64,000 nt of DNA from Paenibacillus sp. 1_12 (lineage in GTDB: Bacteria; Bacillota; Bacilli; Paenibacillales; NBRC-103111): NCBI RefSeq assembly GCF_900114475.1, contig NZ_FOTE01000006.1, positions 186,001-250,000 of the forward strand. The letters run 5' to 3'. A program made the position numbers and the translations under genes. Under the pieces are notes generated by a model, which searched no databases, had not been told where the DNA came from, and was given only the letters and a program-made list of their open reading frames with translations. Below are positions 19,865 through 29,900 of this stretch, in pieces. How positions within the stretch are numbered: the stretch's first letter is position 1; each line of letters begins with the position of its first letter.

Positions 19865-20752
19865 TTAGCGTGCTTCAGGCTGCTTAATATCGCTTGGAGA
19901 TTCAAGACTGATTCGGCCCATCTTGCCAGCACGCAGCTCACGTAATATGGTAGCTGAAGCTTTCTCAAGATCTACACGTCCACCGCTTATTAAAGCACCA
20001 CGTTTACGTCCAATCGCTTCCATAACCTCAACCATCGCATCCGTGTTCTGAGGATCGTCTGGCAGCTTCTCGATGCTAAACCGCTCCTGCAGGGAAGCTC
20101 CGTAATGGGTAGTTAAATACCTTACCACGTATAAGGCAATATCTGCAATATTGAGAATCTCTTCTTTAATAGCCCCCGTTGCTGCAAGCCGCATACCAAC
20201 CATTTGATCCTCAAATTTGGGCCATAAAATTCCAGGCGTGTCCAGCAATTCCATCTCCGAGCCAACCTTGATCCATTGCTGACCTTTGGTCACTCCAGGA
20301 CGATCGCCGGTTGCTGCAATTTTTTTTCCAGCCAAACGATTAGTCAATGTTGATTTACCTACGTTAGGAATACCTACAATCAAAGCTCGAACTGGACGCG
20401 GATTCATTCCTTTTCGAATCTGTGTCGCTATCTTATCACCAAACAGCTCTTTACAGCGATTCATTATGTCTTTCATTTGATTACCATTTGCCGAATCTAC
20501 AGGTAAGGCCTGAAGTCCTCTTTCAGCAAAATAAGCTACCCACTCGGCAGTCACTGCAGGGTCGGCCAAATCATGCTTGTTCAACAGCACCAACCGCGGT
20601 TTGTTTTGCAATATTTCATCAATCATCGGGTTTCTGCTGGACATTGGAATACGTGCGTCCAACAGTTCAATCACGACATCAATCAGCTTCAGCTTCTCCT
20701 GAATCTGACGCCTTGCTCTTGTCATGTGACCTGGAAACCATTGAATCGTCAT
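19865..20752 (-). CDS. rbgA: Ribosome biogenesis GTPase RbgA (YlqF)
   Basis: RbgA is a circularly permuted GTPase needed for late 50S assembly. In its 295 residues the G motifs come in permuted order: G4 LLNKHDLAD (about 58), then G1 [18 protein letters not shown] (about 126) and G3 [13 protein letters not shown]. The C-terminal RNA-binding helical domain follows. The N-terminus [19 protein letters not shown] is typical. It lies in the same direction between lepB and rnhB and has its own terminator downstream. Confidence 0.96.
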   Translation of the reverse strand: MTIQWFPGHMTRARRQIQEKLKLIDVVIELLDARIPMSSRNPMIDEILQNKPRLVLLNKHDLADPAVTAEWVAYFAERGLQALPVDSANGNQMKDIMNRCKELFGDKIATQIRKGMNPRPVRALIVGIPNVGKSTLTNRLAGKKIAATGDRPGVTKGQQWIKVGSEMELLDTPGILWPKFEDQMVGMRLAATGAIKEEILNIADIALYVVRYLTTHYGASLQERFSIEKLPDDPQNTDAMVEVMEAIGRKRGALISGGRVDLEKASATILRELRAGKMGRISLESPSDIKQPEAR

Positions 20753-20788
20753 ACGGTCACCTCAGCTTCTATTCCAAACCTGTTATTC

Positions 20789-21364
20789 TTATTTAAAATG
20801 AACCAAACTGATTTTATTAAACGGCCAGAAAATCAAGTCAGCCCTTCCTACCACTTTCTCATATTCAATTGATCCGATATCGCGGCTGTCCGCACTGTTG
20901 GAGCGGTTGTCTCCCATTACAAAGATAGTCCCATCAGGAACCTTCTTCTCGGGATAGTTCCTAGTATTATAGGGTACTCCTTTTTTGGCGGCGTCCTCCA
21001 AAGCTTGTTTCAAATAAGGCTCATCCAGCACCTGATTGTTTACATAAACCTTGTCGCCTTCGACTTTAACGGTCTCTCCTGGAAGAGCAATGACTCGTTT
21101 TATGTAATCCTTATCTTTGGTTGCATGGAACACAATGACCTCTCCACGCTCCGGCTTCCGCATTGAATAAATAATTTTATTCACGATCAAACGTTCGCTT
21201 GTATAAAAATTCGGCTCCATGGACGGCCCTTCCACAATAAAAGGAGCAAAAATCAACCAGCGAATAATAAAGACGAGAGCAGCTGCTATAATAAGCGCTT
21301 TAGCCCATTCCCAAGCTTCCTTTTTGAGTGGACTTGATTTTTCCACGGTATTTTCCTGCTCCAT
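20789..21364 (-). CDS. lepB: Type I signal peptidase
   Basis: This membrane serine protease cleaves Sec signal peptides on the outer face. The 191-residue protein has one N-terminal membrane segment (ALIIAAALVFIIRWLIF, about 23-40), the catalytic Ser in VEGPSMEPNF, the catalytic Lys in DYIKRVIALPGE, and the box C-E motif FVMGDNRSNSADSRDIG. The position between rplS and rbgA is the usual one for a SipS-type peptidase. Other paralogues may exist outside the window. Confidence 0.95.
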   Translation of the reverse strand: MEQENTVEKSSPLKKEAWEWAKALIIAAALVFIIRWLIFAPFIVEGPSMEPNFYTSERLIVNKIIYSMRKPERGEVIVFHATKDKDYIKRVIALPGETVKVEGDKVYVNNQVLDEPYLKQALEDAAKKGVPYNTRNYPEKKVPDGTIFVMGDNRSNSADSRDIGSIEYEKVVGRADLIFWPFNKISLVHFK

Positions 21365-21398
21365 CTCAGACCTGCCCTTCCCGATACTTCGTTTCTGT

Positions 21399-21431
21399 AA
21401 AAAACGAAAAGGAGCTTGGTAAACAAGCCCC
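21399..21431 (-). terminator. Terminator between rplS and lepB
   Basis: On the minus strand GGGGCTTG (21431-21424) pairs with CAAGCTCC (21418-21411) across a five-base loop with one G-U pair, followed by TTTTCGTTTTTT. It lies after the rplS stop and before lepB, so lepB probably has its own promoter or depends on read-through. Confidence 0.8.
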
Positions 21432-21445
21432 CGTTTGTTCTCTTC

Positions 21446-21790
21446 TTATCGAATCTCTTGAATTCTAGCCGCTTTACCACGAAGACCACGCAAGTAGTAC
21501 AGCTTCGCACGACGAACTTTACCGCGACGAGCCACTTCTAGCTTATCAATCTTCGGGGAATTAAGAGGGAACGTTCTTTCAACGCCTACACCGTAAGAAA
21601 TCTTTCTTACAGTGAAAGTTTCGCTGATTCCACCACCATGGCGTTTAATAACAACACCTTCAAATAGCTGAATACGCTCGCGAGTACCCTCAATAACTTT
21701 AACGTGAATCTTCACTGTATCGCCTGGACGAAACTTAGGCAGATCTTGGCGAATTTGATCCTTGGTAATCTCTTGAATTAAATTACTCAT
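21446..21790 (-). CDS. rplS: 50S ribosomal protein L19
   Basis: L19 sits at the 30S-50S interface. The 114-residue protein is typical: [38 protein letters not shown] and [20 protein letters not shown]. It is preceded by its own promoter and a structured leader matching the L19 leader idea, and followed by a terminator, so it can be expressed apart from trmD. Confidence 0.98.
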   Translation of the reverse strand: MSNLIQEITKDQIRQDLPKFRPGDTVKIHVKVIEGTRERIQLFEGVVIKRHGGGISETFTVRKISYGVGVERTFPLNSPKIDKLEVARRGKVRRAKLYYLRGLRGKAARIQEIR

Positions 21791-21797
21791 AATTTAC

Positions 21798-21895
21798 TTC
21801 CTCCTTCCACACAGGTGTTCATTCCGCCTCTGAAGTCGATTCTTGGGTAGTTGTGCGTAGAGGACCACCTTAATCGGGCAATATTGCCACAACGT
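21798..21895 (-). ncRNA. Probable L19 leader (autoregulatory rplS 5' UTR structure)
   Basis: Read on the minus strand, the leader has a perfect GGCAATATTGCC dyad (21888-21877). It then has a long stem in which AGGTG (21870-21866) pairs with CACCT (21817-21813) and CCTCT (21863-21859) pairs with AGAGG (21831-21827). The AAGGAGG ribosome site follows directly. An L19 leader family upstream of rplS is known in Bacillota; I match it from memory of the nested pairing, so a covariance-model search is needed. Confidence 0.6.
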
Positions 21896-21900
21896 TATAC

Positions 21901-21929
21901 ATAATATCATACTTAATAATGGAATACAA
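21901..21929 (-). promoter_or_regulatory. Sigma-A promoter of rplS
   Basis: TTGTAT (21929-21924), a 17-base spacer and TATTAT (21906-21901) on the minus strand lie just upstream of the leader structure, in the gap after trmD. Confidence 0.65.
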
Positions 21930-21968
21930 CCTTTTTAGAAGAACTTATCCATAGAAAACGGCTAGCTT

Positions 21969-22733
21969 CTATAGACTTGTGTCAGGTTGATTTTTCTGCA
22001 GCTCCAGCTCTGCTAACCAACGTTTCTCCTTGGGGGTAAGAGGAAAGTTCGCCAGTAGCTCCGGACGTTTGGACCAGGTTCGCAATATCGCTTGCTCCCT
22101 GCGCCACTGTTCGATATTTGCATGATGTCCTGAAATCAGAATCTCAGGCACCTGCCAATCTCGAAACTGCACAGGCCGCGTATAATGCGGATATTCGAGC
22201 AGTCCCGTACTAAAAGAATCAGTAATGGCTGATGTTTCGTTACCCAGCACACCTGGCAGCAGACGCACGACGCTGTCAATTACAGCCATCGCAGGCAGCT
22301 CTCCACCGGTTAACACATAATCCCCAATGGACAGCTCATCAGTTACCAAAAACTCCCGTATACGCTCATCGTAGCCTTCGTAGTGCCCGCATATGAAAAT
22401 CAGATGCTCTTCTTGAGCCAATTCCTCTGCCTTTCGCTGGGAGAACGGCTCACCTTGTGGACACATAAGGATAATACGGGGTTTGGGCGCTTCAGTCTTA
22501 GCAGGATCCCATAAAGACTCTACAGCAGAGAAGATCGGCTCTGCCTTTAGTACCATGCCGCCACCGCCACCGTAAGGATAATCATCAACCGTATTATGCT
22601 TATTATTGGCAAAATCACGAAAATTAACCGTATTCAACTCAACGATTCCTTTATCACGAGCCTTGCCTAATATACTGGCTGAAAATACACCTTCGAACAT
22701 TGGTGGAAATAAGGTAAGTACATCTATTTTCAT
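21969..22733 (-). CDS. trmD: tRNA (guanine-37-N1)-methyltransferase TrmD
   Basis: TrmD makes m1G37 in tRNAs and prevents frameshifting, using S-adenosylmethionine bound in a deep trefoil knot. The 254-residue protein starts [17 protein letters not shown] and has [13 protein letters not shown] and the knot motif [19 protein letters not shown]. The start is taken as ATG 22733, overlapping the rimM stop by one base (TGATG); a TTG one codon earlier is possible. rimM-trmD is thus translationally coupled. Confidence 0.97.
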   Translation of the reverse strand: MKIDVLTLFPPMFEGVFSASILGKARDKGIVELNTVNFRDFANNKHNTVDDYPYGGGGGMVLKAEPIFSAVESLWDPAKTEAPKPRIILMCPQGEPFSQRKAEELAQEEHLIFICGHYEGYDERIREFLVTDELSIGDYVLTGGELPAMAVIDSVVRLLPGVLGNETSAITDSFSTGLLEYPHYTRPVQFRDWQVPEILISGHHANIEQWRREQAILRTWSKRPELLANFPLTPKEKRWLAELELQKNQPDTSL

Positions 22734-23254
22734 CAATCCAGCAAGCCTTCCAGAACATGAACCTTGACCAGCTTGTTATCAACATCTACCTCAAGTACCA
22801 CATCATCAATATAAGGAAGCAATACAGGCTTACCGGATGGCCGATCCACCACCCATACATCGTTCGCCCCTGGTGATAGTATCTCACTGATGGTTCCGAG
22901 TTCTTCGCCTTCATCTGTCACCACACGACAGCCAACAATCTGGTGATAATAAAACTCATCATCCGGCAGCTCGGACATATACTTCTCTTCCACTTTCAGC
23001 AGCCAGCCCTTATATTTCTCAACATCATTGATGTGTTGAAACCCTTTAAACTTAACGATAAACACTTTTTTGTGCTCACGTGCTGTTTCAATCGTGACTG
23101 GAATCCGTACATTCGTCTTGGGGTCAACAAATACCAATTGACTTCCTTTGGCAAAGCGTTCATCTGCAAAATCCGTTTCCGGAAAAACTCTCAAGTCCCC
23201 CAGTAAACCGTGTGTATTGACGATTCTACCGATAGTGTACAATTTATCGCTCAT
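22733..23254 (-). CDS. rimM: 16S rRNA processing protein RimM
   Basis: RimM helps mature the 30S head, binding S19 and 16S rRNA. The 173-residue protein starts [20 protein letters not shown] and has the PRC-barrel C-terminal domain ([40 protein letters not shown]). ATG 23254 follows GGAGGGG. The same frame stays open for 62 more codons upstream to 23440, but that extension runs through a nested inverted repeat and part of a terminator and has no place in the family. Confidence 0.97.
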   Translation of the reverse strand: MSDKLYTIGRIVNTHGLLGDLRVFPETDFADERFAKGSQLVFVDPKTNVRIPVTIETAREHKKVFIVKFKGFQHINDVEKYKGWLLKVEEKYMSELPDDEFYYHQIVGCRVVTDEGEELGTISEILSPGANDVWVVDRPSGKPVLLPYIDDVVLEVDVDNKLVKVHVLEGLLD

Positions 23255-23348
23255 AGTCCCCTCCGAAAATGACACATATATGAAAAACATTTGATCGAGG
23301 CTTACTCGACGACGATACATTCGTGTTTTAAATGATGCTTTTCTTGAA

Positions 23349-23394
23349 ATATCAGAATGGTTCAGCTCCGCTGAAAACTTATCCATTCTGATAT
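23349..23394. repeat. Nested inverted repeat upstream of rimM
   Basis: A perfect 12-bp arm ATATCAGAATGG (23349-23360) pairs with CCATTCTGATAT (23383-23394). Inside it a second perfect hairpin TTCAGC-TCC-GCTGAA spans 23361-23375. It lies between the khpA terminator and rimM, probably in the rimM leader. No T run follows on either strand, so it is not a simple terminator. Confidence 0.8.
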
Positions 23395-23396
23395 TA

Positions 23397-23425
23397 TAAG
23401 AAAAAGAGTTAGGATTTCTCCTAAC
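23397..23425 (-). terminator. Intrinsic terminator after khpA
   Basis: GTTAGGA (23425-23419) pairs with TCCTAAC (23414-23408) around a GAAA tetraloop, followed on the minus strand by TCTTTTTCTT. It closes the ylxM-ffh-rpsP-khpA unit 15 bases after the khpA stop. Confidence 0.82.
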
Positions 23426-23439
23426 CCTCATGGTATCCA

Positions 23440-23670
23440 TTAAGAAACAATTTCAACCGAAACTCGTTTACTTGTTTTAACTGCAGCCGAAGTCACTACG
23501 GTTCGAAGCGCCTTGGCAATACGTCCCTGCTTACCGATCACTTTCCCAACATCATCAGGATGCACAGATAGCTCATACGTAATGCTTCGCTCATCCTCTA
23601 CCGCATTGACCATAACATCATTGGGATGATCAACCAACGCCTTAGCGATAACGGTTATTAGATCCTGCAT
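23440..23670 (-). CDS. khpA: KH-domain RNA-binding protein KhpA (YlqC)
   Basis: KhpA is a small RNA chaperone-like KH protein that partners KhpB in Gram-positive bacteria. The 76-residue protein is essentially one KH domain with the GxxG loop in DDVGKVIGKQGRIAKALRTV. It lies 21 bases after rpsP and before rimM, the standard place. Confidence 0.95.
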   Translation of the reverse strand: MQDLITVIAKALVDHPNDVMVNAVEDERSITYELSVHPDDVGKVIGKQGRIAKALRTVVTSAAVKTSKRVSVEIVS

Positions 23671-23691
23671 AACACCCTCCGAATCGGCAGA

Positions 23692-23964
23692 TTACTTCTG
23701 CAGTTTGGACTCGTGAAACTTTTTCATAATGCCAGCTTGACTGAAAAGACTGCGGACAGTATCAGAAGCTTGTGCACCGGTTTGAAGCCATTTCAACGCT
23801 TTTTCTTCATCAATGCTTACAGTTGCCGGTTTAGTAATCGGGTTGTAAGTACCAATTTCTTCGATAAAGCGACCATCACGCGGAGAACGGGAATCCGAAA
23901 CTACGAGACGGTAAAAAGGAGCTTTATGAGCACCAATACGTTTTAGACGAATACGTGTTGCCAT
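23692..23964 (-). CDS. rpsP: 30S ribosomal protein S16
   Basis: S16 binds 16S rRNA early in 30S assembly. The 90-residue protein shows the family start ([20 protein letters not shown]) with [20 protein letters not shown] and a C-terminal [11 protein letters not shown] segment. The start follows AGGAGGTGATT. It lies between ffh and khpA. Confidence 0.98.
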   Translation of the reverse strand: MATRIRLKRIGAHKAPFYRLVVSDSRSPRDGRFIEEIGTYNPITKPATVSIDEEKALKWLQTGAQASDTVRSLFSQAGIMKKFHESKLQK

Positions 23965-24013
23965 TTAAAAATCACCTCCTACATAGAATAAACAAGCTGC
24001 AAAACAATTACAG

Positions 24014-25387
24014 TTAGCCAAACGGGAACTTCATCCCTTTGCCCATCTTACCTTTTAAGCCTTTAAGCCCTTTGGGACCCTTAGGACCCATCATGCTGGA
24101 AAATTGCTTCATCATCTTACGCATATCATCAAATTGCTTAATGAAACGGTTAACATCCTGCACCGAATTTCCGCTTCCGGCTGCCAACCGTTTCCGTCTG
24201 CTTGGAGTAAGCATATCCGGATTTTGGCGCTCCTGCTTGGTCATTGATTTCACGATGGCAGCGACACGGGCCATTTGCTTATCATCAACCTTGATATCCT
24301 TGATGCCCTTCATCTTGTTGGCACCTGGAAGCATATCCAGTATCTGATCAAGCGGTCCCATCTTCTTCACTTGTTCCATCTGATCTAAAAAGTCATCGAA
24401 GGTAAATTCAGCGGTGCGCATTTTGCGTTCCATTTCCTTTGCCTTCTCCATGTCAATGCCTTCTTGAGCCTTCTCAATCAGCGTAAGCATATCGCCCATA
24501 CCAAGAATCCGTGAAGCCATACGTTCCGGATGGAACGGCTCCAGCGCATCCATCTTTTCACCCATACCTACAAACTTGATCGGGCAACCCGTCACGGCTT
24601 TAACCGAGATAGCCGCTCCACCGCGAGTATCGCTGTCAAGCTTGGTGAGTACCACACCTGTCAGGGTCAACTGGCTATGAAAGCTTTCAGCTACATTGAC
24701 TGATTCCTGACCCGTCATCGCATCGACAACCAACAAAGTCTCATCAGGCTTGACCGCTTCAACAATCTGTTTCAGCTCGTCCATCAATGCTTCGTCGATG
24801 TGCAAGCGACCCGCAGTATCGATAATCAGATAGTCATTGCCGTGATCCTTGGCGTGCTGCAGAGCATTTTTGGCTATTTCCACCGGACTGATCTGATCAC
24901 CCATAGTAAATACAGGCACTTTGATCTGCTCACCGAGCACTTGCAGCTGTTTGATCGCGGCTGGCCGATAAATATCTCCGGCAGCGACCAGCGGACGGTG
25001 ATTTTGCTGCAATAGCATCTTAGCAAGCTTACCCGTTGCAGTCGTTTTACCAGCGCCTTGCAAGCCTACCATCAAAATAACAGTTGGAGGTCGATTGGAT
25101 CTGGCCAGCTTGCTCTGCGTACCGCCCATAAGTTCGGTCAATTCTTTATTTACGATATCCACAACGACCATCGCAGGTGTAAAGCTTTCCAGAACTTCCT
25201 GACCAATTGCACGTTCTTTTACTTTGGCAATAAACTCTTTGACAACTTTAAAATTGACATCCGCTTCAAGAAGCGCCAGACGAACCTCACGCAACGCCTC
25301 ATTAACATCGTCTTCTGTTAGCTTTCCTTTACCTCTCAGCTTACTGAACACCTTCTGCAGCCGAGTCGCTAAACTTTCGAATGCCAT
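24014..25387 (-). CDS. ffh: Signal recognition particle protein Ffh
   Basis: Ffh, with 4.5S/scRNA, binds signal sequences on ribosomes and docks at FtsY. The 457-residue protein has the N helical bundle, GTPase motifs GLQGAGKTTATGKLAKM, DTAGRLHIDE and LTKLDSDTRGG, and a C-terminal methionine-rich M domain ending in GPKGPKGLKG-type repeats. It lies after ylxM, which in relatives modulates it. Confidence 0.98.
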   Translation of the reverse strand: MAFESLATRLQKVFSKLRGKGKLTEDDVNEALREVRLALLEADVNFKVVKEFIAKVKERAIGQEVLESFTPAMVVVDIVNKELTELMGGTQSKLARSNRPPTVILMVGLQGAGKTTATGKLAKMLLQQNHRPLVAAGDIYRPAAIKQLQVLGEQIKVPVFTMGDQISPVEIAKNALQHAKDHGNDYLIIDTAGRLHIDEALMDELKQIVEAVKPDETLLVVDAMTGQESVNVAESFHSQLTLTGVVLTKLDSDTRGGAAISVKAVTGCPIKFVGMGEKMDALEPFHPERMASRILGMGDMLTLIEKAQEGIDMEKAKEMERKMRTAEFTFDDFLDQMEQVKKMGPLDQILDMLPGANKMKGIKDIKVDDKQMARVAAIVKSMTKQERQNPDMLTPSRRKRLAAGSGNSVQDVNRFIKQFDDMRKMMKQFSSMMGPKGPKGLKGLKGKMGKGMKFPFG

Positions 25388-25447
25388 ACGAACTTCACCT
25401 CTTGAGTGTTACTGTGAATTCTTTGAATGAAGCCAATATTATCCTAT

Positions 25448-25801
25448 CTATTCTATGCCTGACAACTGCTCGAGCAATGTTTGTGCTTGTTCCTTCGTTT
25501 CAGAATGCCACAGAAACATCAAAGCCTCGAGCTGCTGTATGTATACTTTTCTTTGTTCATGTTTGTTCAGCAATTGCAGCTTGGATTCATATTCCTCTAG
25601 CATTAATTCAGCACGCTTAATGTGTTCATACACAGCCTGACGGCTGATTTGAAACTCTGCTGAAATCTCACCAAGTGAGTAATCATCATGAAAATAAAGC
25701 TTTACGAACACTTGTTGCTTCTCAGTCAAGAGCAGCCCGTAAAAATCGATCAGTAGATTCATACGATTTGTTTTGGCGAGCATATTTTCTTCCGTCATCA
25801 T
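25448..25801 (-). CDS. ylxM: YlxM-family DNA/RNA-binding SRP accessory protein
   Basis: YlxM is a small sigma-region-4-like helix-turn-helix protein linked to the signal recognition particle. The 117-residue protein shows the [20 protein letters not shown] then [20 protein letters not shown] helix-turn-helix, followed by an acidic helical tail. ATG 25801 is preceded by GGAGG. It is the first gene of the ffh unit and follows a strong promoter. Confidence 0.94.
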   Translation of the reverse strand: MMTEENMLAKTNRMNLLIDFYGLLLTEKQQVFVKLYFHDDYSLGEISAEFQISRQAVYEHIKRAELMLEEYESKLQLLNKHEQRKVYIQQLEALMFLWHSETKEQAQTLLEQLSGIE

Positions 25802-25848
25802 GCTAAGCCTCCGTTAAGGTAAAACCCTTTACAGTAACAACAGTTCTT

Positions 25849-25877
25849 ATCATACTGAAAATCGGAATCGATGTCAA
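25849..25877 (-). promoter_or_regulatory. Strong sigma-A promoter of ylxM-ffh-rpsP-khpA
   Basis: On the minus strand a perfect TTGACA (25877-25872), a 17-base spacer and TATGAT (25854-25849) lie about 50 bases before ylxM. This is among the best promoter matches in the window. Confidence 0.8.
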
Positions 25878-25935
25878 GTCTTTTTCCTTGTCACTGTTTT
25901 CCTTGCTATTAACGCCACAAATGAGCGTATTCCTT

Positions 25936-26925
25936 TTAACTTACCGTATCGGTGTCCTTAATCCAATTGCTGAATAAGGCATGTACGAATTGATCGGAGT
26001 CAAACGGCTGTAAATCATCAATTTTCTCACCCAGACCGACAAATTTTACGGGCAGCTTCAGTTCTTGACGAATCGCAACCACGATACCACCCTTGGCTGT
26101 ACTGTCGAGTTTTGTTAACACCAGGCCAGTTAACCCCGATTTCTCATCAAACATTTTGGCTTGACTCAACGCATTTTGCCCTGTGGTCGCATCCAATACG
26201 AGCAAAACCTCATGAGGCGCATCAGGCACCTCACGGCTAATGACACGATAAATTTTGTTAAGCTCTTCCATCAAATTCACTTTGTTTTGCAAACGCCCTG
26301 CGGTATCACATAATAATACATCGACACCACGACTTTTCGCTGCATGCAGCGCGTCGAACATGACTGCAGCCGGGTCTGAGCCTGATTGCTGCTTGATCAC
26401 ATCAACACCCGCACGCTGCCCCCATACCTCCAACTGCTCAATGGCCCCAGCACGGAACGTATCACCGGCAGCTAGCATTACCTTTTTACCTTGCGATTTT
26501 AAAAGGTTGGCCATTTTCCCGATAGTTGTCGTTTTACCTACACCATTCACACCAACAAACAAAATAACCGTCAGACCCGAATCGGCCATTTTCAGCGAGG
26601 ATTTCTCGTCACCTTTTAACAATGCAATGATCATTTCCGACAGAATTGGCTGCAGCTCGCTTGGCTGTTCGATTTTCCGTTTACGCACTTCTGCACGAAG
26701 GCTCTCAACGAGCTTCATAACTGTGTTGACACCCACATCCGCACCAATTAAAATTTCTTCCAATTCCTCGTAGAAATCCTCATCAATCTTTTTACGGCGG
26801 CTGAACAAATCCTCTACTCGCTCGACAAATACGTCTCGAGTTTTGGCCAATCCTTCCTTGAACTTATTTGTCACTGCCTCTGCTTTAGAGGAAATACTTT
26901 CTTTTAACTTCTTAAAAAAACTCAT
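25936..26925 (-). CDS. ftsY: SRP receptor FtsY
   Basis: FtsY is the membrane-associated GTPase that receives Ffh-ribosome complexes. The 329-residue protein has a short basic N-terminal A region, the N helical domain (KIDEDFYEELEEILIGADVG) and GTPase motifs GVNGVGKTTTIGKMANLL, LCDTAGRLQNK and LTKLDSTAKGG. It lies between smc and ylxM. Confidence 0.98.
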   Translation of the reverse strand: MSFFKKLKESISSKAEAVTNKFKEGLAKTRDVFVERVEDLFSRRKKIDEDFYEELEEILIGADVGVNTVMKLVESLRAEVRKRKIEQPSELQPILSEMIIALLKGDEKSSLKMADSGLTVILFVGVNGVGKTTTIGKMANLLKSQGKKVMLAAGDTFRAGAIEQLEVWGQRAGVDVIKQQSGSDPAAVMFDALHAAKSRGVDVLLCDTAGRLQNKVNLMEELNKIYRVISREVPDAPHEVLLVLDATTGQNALSQAKMFDEKSGLTGLVLTKLDSTAKGGIVVAIRQELKLPVKFVGLGEKIDDLQPFDSDQFVHALFSNWIKDTDTVS

Positions 26926-26957
26926 TCCGGTCGTGACCTCCTCTTAGGCTCTCGGTT

Positions 26958-29900
26958 CTAACTTGCTATAATTGCTTCATCCTCTTCCAAACGAACGGAC
27001 ACCAGCTTGGAGACGCCGCCTTCTTCCATAGTTACCCCATAAAGAACATCGGCTTCTTCCATCGTGCCCTTGCGGTGTGTGACTACAATAAACTGTGTCT
27101 GCTGAGAGAACTCCCGCAAATATTCAGCAAAACGCGTCACATTGGCTTCATCCAAAGCGGCCTCTACCTCATCCAGAACGCAAAACGGAACCGGTTTGAC
27201 ACGAATAATAGAAAATAATAGCGCAATCGCTGTCAGTGCACGTTCTCCTCCGGATAATAGCTGCAGGTTCTGCAATTTTTTCCCCGGCGGTTGTGCAACG
27301 ATTTCGATTCCTGTGTGCAGCAGGTTGTCCGGCTCGGAAAGAATCAAATCTGCGCGCCCGCCGCCAAAAAGCTTGGCAAACACAATGACAAAGTGGGTAC
27401 GAATCGCATCGAAGGTAATTCGGAACCGTTTGGACATTTCCTCATCCATCTCATGAATAACCTCGTAGAGCGTTGTTTTAGCAGCCACCAAGTCGTTTTT
27501 CTGCTCACTTAGAAACTCAAAACGCTCGTTCACACGCATAAACTCTTCAATAGCCCCCAGGTTAACTTCACCCAATATGGCAATTTCACGTTTGAGCTCC
27601 CGAACCTTGTTTTGCGTACCCAGCACATCTTCAGGAACCGGATAACGCTCCTTGGCTAGTTCTATGCTAAGCTCGTAATCATCCGCAAGCTTTTTCAGCA
27701 GGTTCTCAAGCTCTACATCAAGACGGGTTACGCGAACCTCGGTTTGGTGGAGCTGTTCCTGTGCTTGCCGCAGCTGATTGCGCTCCTCACGGGTCTTGTA
27801 TTCTTCCTTCTCCAGCTTGGCCTGCCATTCCGCGCGTTCAGCACGTTTAAGATCCAATTGCTCTGTGCAATGCTGCTTTTTCAATGACAAGCTATTAAGT
27901 TGTTCAATTTGAAGGATAGATTCCTTTTGAAGCCCTGTCATATCCTGATCCATCTGCTGCAAAATACTACGATTCAATTCAAGCTCCGTATGAAGCTCTG
28001 TAAGCTCTGTTCTGAAACGCTTTTCCTGATCCTGCAAGGACTGCTTCTCTTGGGAAAGCGATGCAACTTTAATCTTAAGATCAGTTAGCTGTGTCTGGAG
28101 CTCTTCCTTCTCCTGCTCACCCGCTTTACGCGCCACCGCAGCTTCCCTTATAGCCTGCTGAATCACAGCTTCTTCGCTCAGAAGCTGCTCCAGTGATTGC
28201 TGTGCAGTCGCTCGTCGAGCCTGCAGGTCCCGCCGTTCCGTGTCCATTGCGTCTCCATCCTGATTATACAAAGCAAGCTGGTCGGCGACTTGTTTGGATT
28301 CCTGATCGAGCGGCTGTAGGCTAGCTCGAATTTGCTGCTCTTCGATCCGCAGATTTTCGCCAACTTGACGCAGTTGCTCCAAAGCTTGCGTTTCCGTCAC
28401 GATTTCCTTGCGTACCAATTCTCCTCTGCTGCGAAGCTGCTGGAGCTGCTTGTCCGACTCCTGAATTTCGTCATCCATTTCTTCAATCTGCCGCTGACGA
28501 CCAAGGAGGCTTGAGGTTCGCTTCTGTTGGCTTCCCCCTGTCATGGATCCACCCGGATTTACGATATCACCTTCTAATGTAACCACGCGATAACGGTACT
28601 GGATCTTGGCGGCTATCCGATTGGCCAAATCCAATTGACTGGATATAATGACATTCCCAAGTAAACTGCCAACAATTTGACGGTATTGATCATCATATTG
28701 TACCAAATCTATACCAATCCCGACGAATCCTTCCATCGATTCGATCGATCTCTTTTCTGACTCCTGGATAGATCGTCCCCGAATAACATCCAATGGTAAA
28801 AAGGTAGCGCGTCCAAGCTGCCGCTTCTTCAAGAAAGCAATCGCTTCACGCGCATTTCCTTCACTATCTACCACAACATGCTGCAAAGCACCGCCAAGTG
28901 CTGTTTCCATCGCTGTTTCTACATGCGCAGGCACCTTCATCAGTTCGGCAACAGCTCCGCGGATACCACGAAGCTCATTGCGGTCCTTTGCCTTCAATAT
29001 TTCTTTGACGCCATGTATAAACCCGTCATAATCATTTGCCATCTCACGCATGGTGTCCCGTCTGGAAACTAAAGCATCCAGCTTCTGCTCCCATTTGCGA
29101 ACAGCTGTACTGGCTTCCTCAGAGAGCTGCTGTTTTGTTTTCAAGCTCTGACTCAGATCCAGATATTGGTTGCGCATCTCGTCAACTTTCTTCAAGGTAG
29201 CCGCTAGACGCTTCTCCAGCTCCTGCTTGCGCATAGTTACCGTGTCCGCTTGTTCCTTCCATTTGCGATGTTCTTCACTAAGCCTATCCAATCTTCGTGT
29301 CAAGCCTTCGGTCTGCTGCTCTGTGTAACGAATTTCATTGCGCGCATTGGCCATGCGATTCAATGTTTCCAGAAGGTCGCTTTTTAATCGATCCTCATCA
29401 CCGCTGCTTACCCCTCCAGCGACACCAAGAAGTCTAGTTTCCTCAGCCATTACCTTCGCCTGATATTGAATTAGCTCGTTAGAAATGACTGTGAGCTTTC
29501 CCCTGAAATGAAGCAGTTCCGCTTCCTTCTCACCCATGCGTTGACCTTGTTGGGCTGCTGTCTGCTTCAGCTGTGTTTGATTACCTTCATAATTTTTTTT
29601 GCGTTCTCTCAGTACTTCTCCTTGGCCTTCACACTTTTCAAAGTCCTCGCTCAGCTGCAGCAGCTGCTCTTGAAGACGCTCAATATCTGTTTCTAACCTG
29701 CGTGTTTCCCAGCGGTGCTTCTCAAGATGGGCATCATGCTGACTTACAATCGTAGATAAACCTTCCTGCTCCTTTTTCAAACGCTCCAAATTCTTATTCG
29801 TATCGGTCCAGGCTATGTAAATTTGCTCAATTTGATACACGTACATCGCGATTTCGCTGCTTTTCAGCTGCTCTCTTAGCTCTTTGTAACGGACAGCCTT

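Noticed and set aside
23255-23440. In-frame N-terminal extension of rimM by 62 codons
   Set aside because: It has no ribosome site at its start, runs through part of a terminator and a nested inverted repeat, and has no counterpart in the family; ATG 23254 has GGAGGGG.
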